Below the pieces are notes generated by a model. The model did not search any database, was not told the origin of the DNA, and saw only the letters and a list, made by a program, of their open reading frames with translations. A stretch of 64,000 nucleotides of DNA, from assembly GCF_022807975.1 (NCBI RefSeq), contig NZ_CP094358.1:2604001-2668000 (forward strand). Reading direction: 5' to 3'. This stretch comes from Abyssalbus ytuae (lineage in GTDB: Bacteria > Bacteroidota > Bacteroidia > Flavobacteriales > Flavobacteriaceae). The position numbers were made by a program, and so were the translations under genes. Below, one piece after another: positions 25,101 to 32,942 of this stretch (position 1 is the first letter of the stretch; every line of letters starts with the position of its first letter).

Positions 25101-26459
25101 GCTGCTAATGATCAATTTGGTTTTAAAGATGATGCTGTAAACACTACTGCCGATAATGTAAATGATTATACCTATGATGAAAACGGCAACATGGTATCCG
25201 ATGCCAATAAGGGGATTGCCGGTATTACTTATAATCACTTAAATTTGCCTACACAAGTAAGTTTTGCATCCGGGAATATTCAGTATATTTATAGTGCAGA
25301 TGGCACAAAGTTGCGTAAAACGGTCAATGACAATGGAAATGTTATCACAACTGACTATGCCGGCAATTATATTTACGAAAATGGTTCTTTGAAAATATTT
25401 TTCCATCCGGAAGGTTATTTTGATGTAACAGGCACTCCCCCGTCGGGGGAGCTGGAGGGGGCGTATGTATACCAATACAAAGACCACTTAGGAAACATAC
25501 GGCTCTCCTATTCTGATGCTGACAATGACGGTGTCATCTCTGGGAATACAGAGATCATAGAAGAGAATAGTTATTATCCATTTGGGTTGAAGCACCACGG
25601 TTATAACTCTGTTGTAAGTGGTGTAGACCATCCGTATGGTTACAATGGTAAAGAGGAACAAAATGAACTAGGTCTAAACTGGATAGACATTACAGCACGG
25701 AACTATGACCCTGCATTGGGCAGGTGGATGAACATTGACCCACTTGCGGAAGAAATGCGTAGATATTCTCCATATACTTTTGCTTTTGATAATCCGATAT
25801 ACTTTATAGACCCTGATGGAATGATGCCTTTTGGTATGGGAGATATGGATGAAGATAAAAACTTTGATTTTAGTCAATTTCAGCTAGAGGGATGGACATC
25901 TACCGTTGTAAATGACAAGGGAGAAATTATAGACCATAAAGATGACGGAGACCCAGGAATATATTTAAACGAGAGAAGTGAGGAGAATTTAATTGGGTAT
26001 GAATCAGACGATAGAGAGTATAATGTAGGGTCATCTTTATTATACGATGATTTATTCGATGATGCCAAACTTCCTGATGGGTTCTTATTGAGACTAGGAG
26101 ATATAAAGCCAACGATTCTAGAAGTCCCTCTTCTCGTACAACTTGTAAATCCAGCTGGGTGGAGTAATATTAAATTTCTTGGGTATTTTGCTAGATTAAA
26201 GGTTCTATTAAATGGCGGTACAGCAGAAGTTACGGTACAAATCCTCGCTAATGTTGACAAAACATCCAATTTGATTAAACTTTTAAGAGCTGTTGAAGCA
26301 GAAGCTAAAGCAAATGGTGTAAGCAAATTAGTTATCAATGGAGTTGAAATACTTAATAAAGATTTAATAGGGCCTAAAGCCTTACAGGTTTTTGAAAGGT
26401 TAGGCTATACGGTTGAAACAGTAACAGATACAACAATAAGAATTGTTAAAAATTTATAA
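22200..26459 (+). CDS. DUF6443/RHS polymorphic toxin, expressed locus
   Basis: 1419 residues, signal peptide (about 1-18). Residues ~25-245 contain two copies of an ~85-residue module (WCNGSVGAGGASGTINI... and CPSSGAGGGSGGTVTI...), followed by the DUF6443 domain (NITYYDGLGRPKQSIAIRAGG) and many YD repeats that build the RHS cage. The RHS core ends around ARNYDPALGRWMNIDPLAEE and YFIDPDGMM (about 1160-1205). The last ~210 residues are the variable toxin tip, ending QVFERLGYTVETVTDTTIRI; I do not recognise its family, although the end faintly recalls a GNAT C-terminus. Two REP-like palindromes lie in frame inside the gene. A small gene 2 nt downstream is the candidate immunity gene. Confidence 0.88.
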   Translation: MKKLRILFAVVFPTMVIGQTQTENYIKTTTYLSEYSGDINYNTTLIGSDIYWCNGSVGAGGASGTINIANNVLSISINGSWATICRLKVGTIKSLDTSSPLPDTKLGSITNSSGEDTGYYAKIEGGDLKFYSPYFTDGVKSTLSRNIPGGSSINYSVGVGTIYTCPSSGAGGGSGGTVTIENGILTLNFSGGWSYTCDLKLGQIVYLDTSVIPDMELGIIKSNKGENTVYKAKIENNWLVFYTDEEIKEATTGIEVDFNIDLNPKKNENITYYDGLGRPKQSIAIRAGGQSEDIITPVKYDEYGRQSREYLPYAVTSNNGLILPNALNEVVTFYSTSDKYENTPNPYSEKEFEASPLNRILKQAAPGEAWKLGSGHEIEFDYQANTTADQVRLFTVNLSTDYTPTLAATGYYQPGELYKTITRDENHTGTTKTHTSEEFKDKQGRIVLKRTYINTPPSGEPEGADTYYVYDDYGNLTYVLPPKVDATTATLATINGLLDDLCYQYKYDERNRLVEKKIPGKEKEYIVYNKLDQPVLTQDANLRKNHQWLFTKYDAFGRVVYTGIYTHTGETNQSQMQTALNNHYAGNTPPKQFEEKLGSEGSYHYYSNTTFPVNNLEVLTVNYYDNYTFDLAGLTVTTGSIYEQAIATNVKGLATGTKVRVLGTNNWITTITVYDKKGRAIYVAGKNDYLGTTDIVQTKYDFTGRVLKTKTRHQKGSEEEIVTLDVFTYDHAGRLKTQVQCIGDDSLPEDCNDGDTEPGIELKGTITQTTNIVASQSITLIPDFHVVATNELSFSAKVEPGGELIAENTYDELGQLVEKKVGGSNGAGGLQTIDYSYNIRGWLKQINNPASLGTDLFGFAINYNVPTKSLGATALYNGNISETIWKTANDNVKRAYGYQYDALNRITAATDNTGHYNVGNISYDKNGNIKSLNRVGLDENTTNSFITIDQLMYSYDSGNKLLKVTDSAANDQFGFKDDAVNTTADNVNDYTYDENGNMVSDANKGIAGITYNHLNLPTQVSFASGNIQYIYSADGTKLRKTVNDNGNVITTDYAGNYIYENGSLKIFFHPEGYFDVTGTPPSGELEGAYVYQYKDHLGNIRLSYSDADNDGVISGNTEIIEENSYYPFGLKHHGYNSVVSGVDHPYGYNGKEEQNELGLNWIDITARNYDPALGRWMNIDPLAEEMRRYSPYTFAFDNPIYFIDPDGMMPFGMGDMDEDKNFDFSQFQLEGWTSTVVNDKGEIIDHKDDGDPGIYLNERSEENLIGYESDDREYNVGSSLLYDDLFDDAKLPDGFLLRLGDIKPTILEVPLLVQLVNPAGWSNIKFLGYFARLKVLLNGGTAEVTVQILANVDKTSNLIKLLRAVEAEAKANGVSKLVINGVEILNKDLIGPKALQVFERLGYTVETVTDTTIRIVKNL
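23572..23600 (+). repeat. REP-like palindrome inside the RHS coding sequence
   Basis: ACTCCCCCATCGGGGGAGCC continues into AGAGGGGGC; it encodes TPPSGEPEGA between a YD-repeat strand and DTYYVYDDYGN. The sequence has the form of an intergenic palindromic repeat rather than of RHS coding DNA. Confidence 0.65.
25433..25462 (+). repeat. Second in-frame REP-like palindrome in the RHS gene
   Basis: CACTCCCCCGTCGGGGGAGC followed by TGGAGGGGGC, encoding TPPSGELEGA. It lies in the C-terminal core immediately before AYVYQYKDHLGNIRLSY, and is repeated at the same place in four displaced cassettes. Confidence 0.7.
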
Positions 26460-26461
26460 TA

Positions 26462-26857
26462 ATGTTCAAAACCTCAATATTAAAAGCAAAAATAAAAAGA
26501 AGCTCGGTTGATTTCAAGAACACATATTTTTGGAATTCTGAAACAAGTCCAAGAATTATTGATTTATTTTTTTCTGATGGAGAAGAGATTATTTTATTTT
26601 ATATACAGTCTAAAAATTACAGTTGGATTTTAACTAATACAAGATTAATCTTTCCAAGTCAAATGCAACAAATAAGATTGTCCGAATTAGTGAATGTTAG
26701 TTTTGATACTGTTAAAAATGACCCTAATCAGAAAATGTCCAATAACAAGCTTACTTTACATACTCTCAAAGACACTACAGTTATATTCGTGGAGGAAGGA
26801 ACTTGGCATTTATTGTATGAAGTCTTTAAGTTCATAATTGTGAACAACAAGGAGTAA
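26462..26857 (+). CDS. Candidate immunity protein for the main RHS toxin
   Basis: 131 residues, no signal peptide, so cytoplasmic. ILTNTRLIFPSQMQQIRLSE resembles the strand pattern of bacterial PH-like domains (T-N-x-R-L-I-F ... I-x-L-S-E-L). It begins 2 nt after the RHS toxin stop, the usual place for a cognate immunity gene, and the array of displaced cassettes starts directly behind it. Immunity is inferred from position; the fold resemblance is moderate. Confidence 0.6.
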   Translation: MFKTSILKAKIKRSSVDFKNTYFWNSETSPRIIDLFFSDGEEIILFYIQSKNYSWILTNTRLIFPSQMQQIRLSELVNVSFDTVKNDPNQKMSNNKLTLHTLKDTTVIFVEEGTWHLLYEVFKFIIVNNKE

Positions 26858-26918
26858 CTTCTTAAATAAAAAGGCACAATTAACAAGAAATTAAAGGCCT
26901 TAAAATCAGTAAAACCCG

Positions 26919-26946
26919 CTCCGCAGTAATTGCACTGCTGCGGAAG
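26919..26946 (+). repeat. Cassette-boundary palindrome, cassette 1
   Basis: CCGCAG (26921-26926) and CTGCGG (26938-26943) flank TAATTGCA; the GCTCCGCAG...CTGCGGAAGAATAAAA block recurs at the head of each displaced cassette. A second palindrome GCTAAGTCTCCCGACTTAGC follows (about 26975-26994). Confidence 0.7.
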
Positions 26947-27060
26947 AATAAAAACAAAGAAGCCACCCGCTCTGCTAAGTCTCCCGACTTAGCGAAAAAA
27001 TAAGTAAAAAAACCACAATTACAGCACATTGCTTTTTAACGGCCAGCCCTTCCGGTTATT

Positions 27061-27098
27061 ACAGATAAAATACTGTGCAAGCACAGGTATTTTTCTGT
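27061..27098 (+). repeat. Cassette leader hairpin, cassette 1
   Basis: Imperfect inverted repeat ACAGATAAAATACTGTGC / GCACAGGTATTTTTCTGT with a 2-nt centre. The same element is present in cassettes 2, 4 and 5. Confidence 0.65.
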
Positions 27099-27495
27099 AC
27101 TTCCCTATCCATGGTAAAAAAGCAATAAGCTGTAAGCTTCCCGCTCATAATAAAACAGGAAATACTATCTACGGCTTTAAAGATGGCACCAATACCGGTA
27201 ATGATTATACGTACAACGAAAATGGCAACATGACCAAAGATCTTAATAAAGGGATTGGTACTTCATCATTAAATGGAATTATTTATAATCATTTGAATCT
27301 GCCTACAGAAGTTAAGTTTGACAATAGTAATGCCAAAAAAATTAACTACATTTATAGTGCAGATGGCACAAAGTTGCGTAAAACGGTCAATGACAATGGA
27401 AATGTTATCACAACTGACTATGCCGGCAATTATATTTACGAAAACGGTTCTTTGAAAATGTTTTTCCATCCTGAAGGATATTTTGATGTAACGGG

Positions 27496-27525
27496 CATTC
27501 CCCCGTCGGGGGAGTTGGAGGGGGC
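27496..27525 (+). repeat. In-frame REP-like palindrome, cassette 1
   Basis: ATTCCCCCGTCGGGGGAGTT plus GGAGGGGGC, at the position equivalent to the second palindrome of the main RHS gene. Confidence 0.65.
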
Positions 27526-28661
27526 TTACGTTTACCAATACAAAGACCACTTAGGAAACATACGATTGTCCTACTCAGATACTGACAATAATGGCAGTAT
27601 CAATGCCAGTACAGAGATTATTGAGGAGAATAATTATTATCCCTTTGGCTTAAAACATAAAGGGTATAACTCTAACATTAACGGAGTTGACCATCCGTAT
27701 GGATATAATGGTATGGAAGAACAAAATGAACTTGGATTGGAATAGTTAGATTTTGGATGGAGAAATTATGATTCATCCATAAGTAGATGGATGAATATAG
27801 ATAATAAAAGTGAAGATTATATTGAATGGCCTCCTTATAATTATACTTTAAATAATCCAATTTATTTTGTGGATCCCAATGGGAATGGAGTAAATGATCT
27901 TTGGTCTTATAATGTTGATACAAATAAATTGGAATGGGTCAGTGATGTTGGGGGTGATGAAGTTCAAATTGTAAATGTCACTAATAATGATGGCACTAAT
28001 TATGGGACAGTAGCTATTGAATCCTCTGAAGTATATGTTTTTGAAACTTCTGAAAGAGTATTAGTTTCAGGATATAATCATCAAATTCCTGATGGCTATA
28101 ATCGCAATACAGGGGAAGAATATACTGCTGATGACTTGAAAACAAGACGGAAATTAATTAAGGGGGGACATGGTGATTATGTGAATGCTCTTGAGAATTC
28201 GGGTAATAGTGGTTCTCTAAGTGCTCAACATGGTTATGATCGTTATGTCGAAAAATGGGGTACTGATAAAGCTTTTTGGTATGGTGCTGAACATTATTTT
28301 GCTCCTGATGGTGCTTCTGTTGCTGACGATGCATTAAAGGCTCTTAAGGGGCAGGGAAAGAATTTAAGTAAGGCACTTGGTAAAAGTAAAACTTCATTTA
28401 AAAATTTAAGTAAATCTCAAAAGGTAACACAAACTGGATCGGGTGTTGCTAAAGCTAGATCTTCTGGAACACTAAGCAACTCTACATCAAGTAGTGTGTC
28501 AAAAGCAACAAGTGGGAATGCCTCTAGTGCTAGATCTGCTAGTCAAATAAAAAATTCTTGGAATAAATTTTTAAATCAAAATAAAGGGAAGTATAAAGGT
28601 AAAGGTTGGATAAAACGTGCGTCTGCAGATTATAAGAAACTTCAAAGTACCAATTAGACAA

Positions 28662-28770
28662 GAGGGTGTCTAAAAAGTTTTTTCAACCCTCTGAGATTTA
28701 CGTATTTTGAGATTTTTTCAGATACCTACCCGAAAAAAAAGAGGCTGTCATGACTTTTTAGACAGCCTCA
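28662..28770. mobile_element. MITE-like element between cassette 1 and the leftward operon
   Basis: About 110 bp with terminal inverted repeats: GAGGGTGTCTAAAAAGT at the left and ACTTTTTAGACAGCCTC at the right (the complement reads GAGGCTGTCTAAAAAGT; one mismatch in 17). No coding capacity. The right end also forms a GAGGCTGTC/GACAGCCTC hairpin (28741-28749 and 28761-28769) followed on the minus strand by a T run, so it can serve as terminator of the leftward gene at 28772. TIRs of this type are common among insertion-sequence derivatives; the parent family is not identified. Confidence 0.5.
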
Positions 28771-28771
28771 T

Positions 28772-29182
28772 TCATTTAAACGTTATATAGTCTAAAACTG
28801 AAACTTTTACTTTTTTTCCATTATGTTCAGCTGGCATCCATTTTGGCATTACTCTTATTAAACGACATACTTCTTTTTTATGTTCTTCTTTAAAGTATTT
28901 TATGATTTGGAAATCATAGACATTACCTTGTTCATTAATAAACAAGTTAAAATACACGCTATTAAGTGGTTTTTTTAAAGATGTAATTTCTATTCGTGAG
29001 TTTTCCTTATAAAATTTAAAAAGCAGCTTTTCGCCCCCTGAAAATGTGGCTTTTTTTTCCACTTTAGAATTATCAAATATATTATTACTTGAATCCTCTC
29101 CAATAATTATTTCTTGCTCCATGACTTGGGATAAACCTAAAAATGAAATAAATAAGAATGGAATAAAAATGAAGCACTTCAT
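28772..29182 (-). CDS. TonB-C-like small secreted protein
   Basis: I place the start at 29182 (136 residues), where MKCFIFIPFLFISFLGLSQ is a clean signal peptide. The C-terminal part (SVYF... to MPKWMPAEHNGKKVKVSVLD) matches the TonB C-terminal-like domain found in many stand-alone periplasmic proteins of Bacteroidota. It lies on the opposite strand to the RHS cassettes, as the last gene of a three-gene leftward unit, so it may be an insertion in the array or an immunity-like periplasmic protein for cassette 1; neither is proven. Confidence 0.6.
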   Translation of the reverse strand: MKCFIFIPFLFISFLGLSQVMEQEIIIGEDSSNNIFDNSKVEKKATFSGGEKLLFKFYKENSRIEITSLKKPLNSVYFNLFINEQGNVYDFQIIKYFKEEHKKEVCRLIRVMPKWMPAEHNGKKVKVSVLDYITFK

Positions 29183-29186
29183 TGGA

Positions 29187-29564
29187 TTAAAGTTTAAACT
29201 TATTAAAGGTTCTAATTTTTTTCTTTTCATTAATTAACCAATTGAAGAAAAATAGTGATGGTATTAATGATATTACAGGTATAAGATATGGAGTTTGTAC
29301 TGTCATTTTTTTGAATTCTACTAAGTTTATAGACCAATATACCAAAAGTATTGTGCTAATAACTGTACCTAACAATAATATTTTATATAAAATTCCATAA
29401 CTAGCTCTTATATCATTGATAATATAATCTGTCTTAAATTTACATTTCTTACATGAAAAAGAATTAACTCTATTTATTTTCTTCAGTAATTCAGCCCTAT
29501 CAAAAGCCATATTTTTTATCCGATTAGCTTTACAGCAATGTTTACATTCAAACACTAAAATCAT
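29187..29564 (-). CDS. Zinc-ribbon membrane protein in the RHS array
   Basis: 125 residues. Two Cys pairs (CKHCCKANR near residue 7 and CKKCKFKTD near residue 38) suggest a zinc ribbon; two transmembrane helices follow (about 58-78 and 90-110). Its start overlaps the XRE regulator stop by 4 nt. No known family. Position and topology would suit a membrane-located immunity or accessory protein of the XRE unit. Confidence 0.55.
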   Translation of the reverse strand: MILVFECKHCCKANRIKNMAFDRAELLKKINRVNSFSCKKCKFKTDYIINDIRASYGILYKILLLGTVISTILLVYWSINLVEFKKMTVQTPYLIPVISLIPSLFFFNWLINEKKKIRTFNKFKL

Positions 29565-29893
29565 GAAGAGTAAGCCTTTTTAGTTTTATGATAAGAGATG
29601 GCCATATCAATAAGGTCGTAGATTTTATTTTTTTCATCTTCTGTAAAGTTCTCAATATCTTTAATCTTTTGAAGGAGTTCTTTATCCATAATCATATCCT
29701 CTCCACCAATTAAAAAATCAATAGTTACACTAAGGGCATCAGCTATTGCTTTAGCAGTATCGATAGATGGTTTAATCTCGTTACGTTCATAACGACCAAT
29801 GATAGGTGCTGATGTTCCTACCTTTTTAGCAAGTTCATCTTGCGACCATTTTAATCGTTTTCTTAAAGATAATATACGTTCGCCAAAAGTCAT
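29561..29893 (-). CDS. XRE-family transcriptional regulator
   Basis: 110 residues. The HTH_3 domain covers residues 3-60 (FGERILSLRKRLKWSQDELA, then SAPIIGRYERNEIKPS), with the recognition helix in the APIIGRYERN stretch. The C-terminal ~45 residues (TEDEKNKIYDLIDMAISYH) are an alpha-helical dimerisation tail. It heads a leftward unit with the zinc-ribbon and TonB-C-like genes and has an inverted repeat upstream that could be its operator. A remnant of a second such gene lies at 35885-35977. Confidence 0.88.
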   Translation of the reverse strand: MTFGERILSLRKRLKWSQDELAKKVGTSAPIIGRYERNEIKPSIDTAKAIADALSVTIDFLIGGEDMIMDKELLQKIKDIENFTEDEKNKIYDLIDMAISYHKTKKAYSS

Positions 29894-29904
29894 ATAAAAG
29901 TATT

Positions 29905-29950
29905 GTAAATAACCTATTTTAGAGGTTTAGAGCAAATGTAGGTTACTTAT
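29905..29950 (-). promoter_or_regulatory. Candidate operator of the XRE gene
   Basis: GTAAATAACCTA (29905-29916) and TAGGTTACTTAT (29939-29950) form an imperfect inverted repeat with a 22-nt centre, 12 nt upstream of the XRE start; a typical autoregulatory arrangement for this family. Confidence 0.45.
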
Positions 29951-29978
29951 TGGTATTAAACAAATCAAATAAATCCAG

Positions 29979-30006
29979 CTCCGCATTAGTTGTACTGCTG
30001 CGGAAG
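29979..30006 (+). repeat. Cassette-boundary palindrome, cassette 2
   Basis: CCGCATTAGTTGTACTGCTGCGG, a degenerate version of the palindrome at the head of cassette 1, followed by the same GAAGAATAAAA tail. Confidence 0.65.
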
Positions 30007-30070
30007 AATAAAAGCAATGAAGCCACAATTACAGCACATTGCTTTTTAACGGCCAGCCCTTCCGGTCATT

Positions 30071-30109
30071 ACAGATAAAATACTGTGCAGGCACAGGTAT
30101 TTTTTCTGT
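30071..30109 (+). repeat. Cassette leader hairpin, cassette 2
   Basis: ACAGATAAAATACTGTGC / GCACAGGTATTTTTTCTGT inverted repeat, as in cassette 1. Confidence 0.65.
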
Positions 30110-31494
30110 ACTTCCCTATCCATGGTAAAAAAGCAATAAGCTGTAAGCTTCCTGCTCATAATAAAACAGGAAATACTATCTACGGCTTTAAAGACGGTAT
30201 CAATACCGCCAACGAATACCAATACGACGAAAACGGCAACATGATATCCGATGCCAATAAAGGGATTACCAGTATCTTATACAATCACTTAAACCTGCCT
30301 ACGCAAGTAAGTTTTGCATCGGGGAATATTCAGTATATTTATAGTGCAGATGGCACAAAGTTGCGTAAAACGGTCAATGACAATGGAAATGTTATCACAA
30401 CTGACTATGCCGGCAACTATATTTATGAAAATGGTTCTTTGAAACAGATTACCCAACCAGAGGGTTATATTGAGCCTAATGGCAGTGATTGGCAATATGT
30501 GTACCGTTATACTGATATCTGGGGTAACACTAGGTTAACCTATGCAGATGATAATGGTGATGGCTCTGTAAGCACTTCTGAAATACGTAGAGAGCAAAAT
30601 TATTATCCCTTTGGATTGGAGCATAAGGGCTATAACGCAGCCATGTATGGAGTTAAAAACAACCTAAAAACCTACCAGGGACAAGAGTTCACGGAAGATT
30701 TAGGGTTAAATACCCATGAGTGGAAATACAGGATGAGTGACCCAACCATTGGACGTTTTTGGCAGATAGATCCGCTCGCTGAAGATTATATGTACAACTC
30801 CACTTATGCCTTCCAAGAAAATAAATTAGGTCTTGGCACAGAGCTTGAGGGTAAAGAGTTAAAAGAATGGTGGAATAATGTAGTTGCAGGATATAATAAA
30901 TTAATTGGAAATCCGATTACGGATACAAACAGGAGACAAGCAGAAAATCAAGCTGTTTTTGGAGCTTCTGGGAGTTCTGGTCCAACAAAAAATATCACAG
31001 GAAACTACTTTGGAGATGCATTATATAAATTAGCTGGGGGTGAAACTGTTTCAAAAGCAGTTGAGGGCGATGTTAAAGCTCAAGGACAAGTTATAATGGG
31101 AGCTATAGTAGCTTTGTCACCAGCAGGAAGAGAAGCAGGAGTAAGCGATGATATAGTCAAGAACGCTACTGATGATGTTGTTAAAGCAGGTAAAGGAGCA
31201 GCAAATCCTAAAGTAAAAGCCTCTATTAAAATTGGTAAAAAAGCTCATAGCGATATTCAAGCAAAGGCAGCTACTAAAGGTTGGGGAGTTGAAGTTCCGA
31301 TGACAGACCCACAGACTGGTAAACAGGTAAGAGCAGATTTGGTTACGCCTGGGGGTAGTCCAGTAGAGATAAAGCCTAATACATCATCTGGTAAGGCAAA
31401 AGGGGCAAAACAATTACCACAATATGAAAGAGCGGCTGGAAATAAAGGAAGGGTTATTTATTATGACCCTGAAAAATATAAGAAAAATAATTGA
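30085..31494 (+). CDS. Displaced RHS cassette 2 with PD-(D/E)XK-like nuclease tip
   Basis: 469 residues in one open frame from a GTG within the leader hairpin; the true start is uncertain because the first ~30 residues are shared non-RHS leader. RHS core: ADGTKLRKTVNDNGNVIT, then a divergent stretch (QITQPEGYIEPNGSDWQYVY) that lacks the REP-like insert, and MSDPTIGRFWQIDPLAEDY. The tip's last ~90 residues contain RADLVTPGGSPVEIKPNTSS, with the D...E-x-K arrangement of PD-(D/E)XK nucleases (Tox-REase type), followed by QLPQYERAAG. A DNase role is inferred from this motif. The immunity candidate overlaps its stop (TGATG). This is the only cassette whose RHS frame is intact. Confidence 0.75.
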   Translation: MQAQVFFLYFPIHGKKAISCKLPAHNKTGNTIYGFKDGINTANEYQYDENGNMISDANKGITSILYNHLNLPTQVSFASGNIQYIYSADGTKLRKTVNDNGNVITTDYAGNYIYENGSLKQITQPEGYIEPNGSDWQYVYRYTDIWGNTRLTYADDNGDGSVSTSEIRREQNYYPFGLEHKGYNAAMYGVKNNLKTYQGQEFTEDLGLNTHEWKYRMSDPTIGRFWQIDPLAEDYMYNSTYAFQENKLGLGTELEGKELKEWWNNVVAGYNKLIGNPITDTNRRQAENQAVFGASGSSGPTKNITGNYFGDALYKLAGGETVSKAVEGDVKAQGQVIMGAIVALSPAGREAGVSDDIVKNATDDVVKAGKGAANPKVKASIKIGKKAHSDIQAKAATKGWGVEVPMTDPQTGKQVRADLVTPGGSPVEIKPNTSSGKAKGAKQLPQYERAAGNKGRVIYYDPEKYKKNN

Positions 31495-31892
31495 TGAGAA
31501 GTTATACAGATGAGAAATTTGGTTTTGTATTTTTTTATCCTAACAATTGGATTTTAGAAAAAGAAAATAATATAATATCGGTTTATAATGCAGAAAATGG
31601 TTTAGGAGCATTGCAGTTTTCTATTTTTTATGTTGGGAACGACAATCAGATAGATTTGAAAGTTGAATTAGAAAATTTTCTAGGAGATTATGAGTCAGTC
31701 GAAGTGGAAATGGTAAATAATTTAGCGTATTCAACATTCGATAATAATGATAGAACATGGAAATATTGGCTTTTTCAGAATGGAAGTTCTTTAATCCTAA
31801 CTAGTTATAATTGTGAAATAGAAGATAAAGGAAAAGAGGATGGGGTAATTAATCAGATTTTAAATTCCTTTATCCAGAGCAGTATTAGTTAA
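31494..31892 (+). CDS. Candidate immunity protein of cassette 2
   Basis: The ATG at 31494 overlaps the toxin stop (TGATG), giving 132 residues beginning MRSYTDEKFGFVFFYPNNW. The pattern (F-x-F-x-Y-P-x-x-W ... ENNIISVYN ... LTSYNCE) is a single alpha/beta domain of the DUF3805/PsbP-like kind seen among immunity proteins. Cytoplasmic. Immunity is inferred from the overlap with the nuclease tip. Confidence 0.65.
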   Translation: MRSYTDEKFGFVFFYPNNWILEKENNIISVYNAENGLGALQFSIFYVGNDNQIDLKVELENFLGDYESVEVEMVNNLAYSTFDNNDRTWKYWLFQNGSSLILTSYNCEIEDKGKEDGVINQILNSFIQSSIS

Positions 31893-32040
31893 ACAAATTA
31901 TTAAGACCAGATGGCTACTTGGATTTATATCTGGGAGAGAATAAAAATTATAGAGCCCCTCATATTAAGTTATGGGTGGTTTTGTTTATTTAGTAAGTTT
32001 AACACTTTGGTAAAAGAAGTTAAAAGCAGCCAAAAGCATA
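31893..32040 (+). other. Gene debris between cassettes 2 and 3
   Basis: A short open stretch from 31904 reads RPDGYLDLYLGENKNYRAPH before a stop; it looks like the end of a lost gene, perhaps an older tip or immunity gene. The boundary palindrome and leader hairpin present in the other cassettes are missing here. Confidence 0.3.
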
Positions 32041-32935
32041 ATGCCGGCTACTAACAAGGCTGTTTTATACTCCGATGCCAATAAAGGGATAACCAACATT
32101 GCCTATAACCACTTGAATTTACCTGTACAAGTTGACATAAACAACAATACAGATAACGGAACTATTTCGTATATTTATGACGCTGCCGGGATGAAATTAA
32201 GGAAAATAGCAGTGGATAATAATACCAGCATCACTACTACAACCGACTATGCCGGCAATTATATTTACGAAAATGGTTCTTTGAAAATGTTTTTTCATCC
32301 TGAAGGGTATTTTGATATAACGGGCACTCCCCCGTCGGGGGAGTTGGAGGGGGCTTACGTTTACCAATACAAAGACCACTTAGGGAATATACGATTATCC
32401 TACTCAGATTCTGATGGCAACGGTGTCATCTCTGCGCAGGCAGAGATCGTAGAGGAAAATAATTATTATCCCTTCGGGCTGAAACATAAAGGGTACAATA
32501 ATATTGTGAGTGCCAATGCTAATAGTGTGGCCAGTAAGTTTAAGTACAACGGCATTGAATTGGAAGAATCTTTAGGGCTTAATCTCTATGAGATGGATTT
32601 ACGTCAGTATGACCCTGCCATTGCTAGATGGACAGGTATCGATCCCGTTACTCATTATTCACAGTCCACATAGTAATGGGTTTAATAATAATCCTGTATA
32701 TTGGGCCGACCCTTCTGGAGCTACTGTTGAACAAATAGAAGGAGGGACAAGATATACTGGAGAAGATGCCAAAGTGGCTTTTCTAAATCTTAGAGCTAGT
32801 TATAATAGTAATTCTGATGGTAGTGAAACAGACCCTGATACTGATCCGCCAAAGGAAACTTTTGGAGCTATGCTTCGTGGTTGGTGGAGTAGTCTTTGGG
32901 GTGGTGGAAGAGATGACGTAGAGACTATTAGCTGA
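32041..32935 (+). pseudogene. Displaced RHS cassette 3, core with frameshift
   Basis: The RHS core runs from DANKGITNIAYNHLNLPVQV through DLRQYDPAIARWTGIDPVTH, then hits TAG at 32671-32673. The expected continuation NGFNNNPVYWADPSGATVEQ lies in another frame (to 32935), so a one-nucleotide indel near 32660 broke the gene. The 5' end is also truncated: no boundary palindrome or leader hairpin. A second frame change near 32920 separates the core from the colicin D-like domain that follows. Confidence 0.75.
32325..32354 (+). repeat. In-frame REP-like palindrome, cassette 3
   Basis: CACTCCCCCGTCGGGGGAGT plus TGGAGGGGGC, same position in the core as in the main RHS gene. Confidence 0.65.
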
Positions 32936-32942
32936 TAATGGA

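Larger units (their letters stand above)
27029..28657 (+). pseudogene. Displaced RHS cassette 1, interrupted by an amber codon
   Basis: One reading frame interrupted by TAG at 27743-27745. The upstream part holds the end of the RHS core (ADGTKLRKTVNDNGNVIT, DHLGNIRLSYSDTD, NGMEEQNELGLE); after the stop the same frame continues LDFGWRNYDSSISRWMNID. The RHS consensus has Trp there, so a TGG to TAG change explains the break. The tip (about 27900-28657) is Ser/Lys-rich and ends with NQNKGKYKGKGWIKRASADY; its family is not recognised. The first ~150 nt are non-RHS leader shared by the cassettes. No rightward immunity gene follows. Confidence 0.75.
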
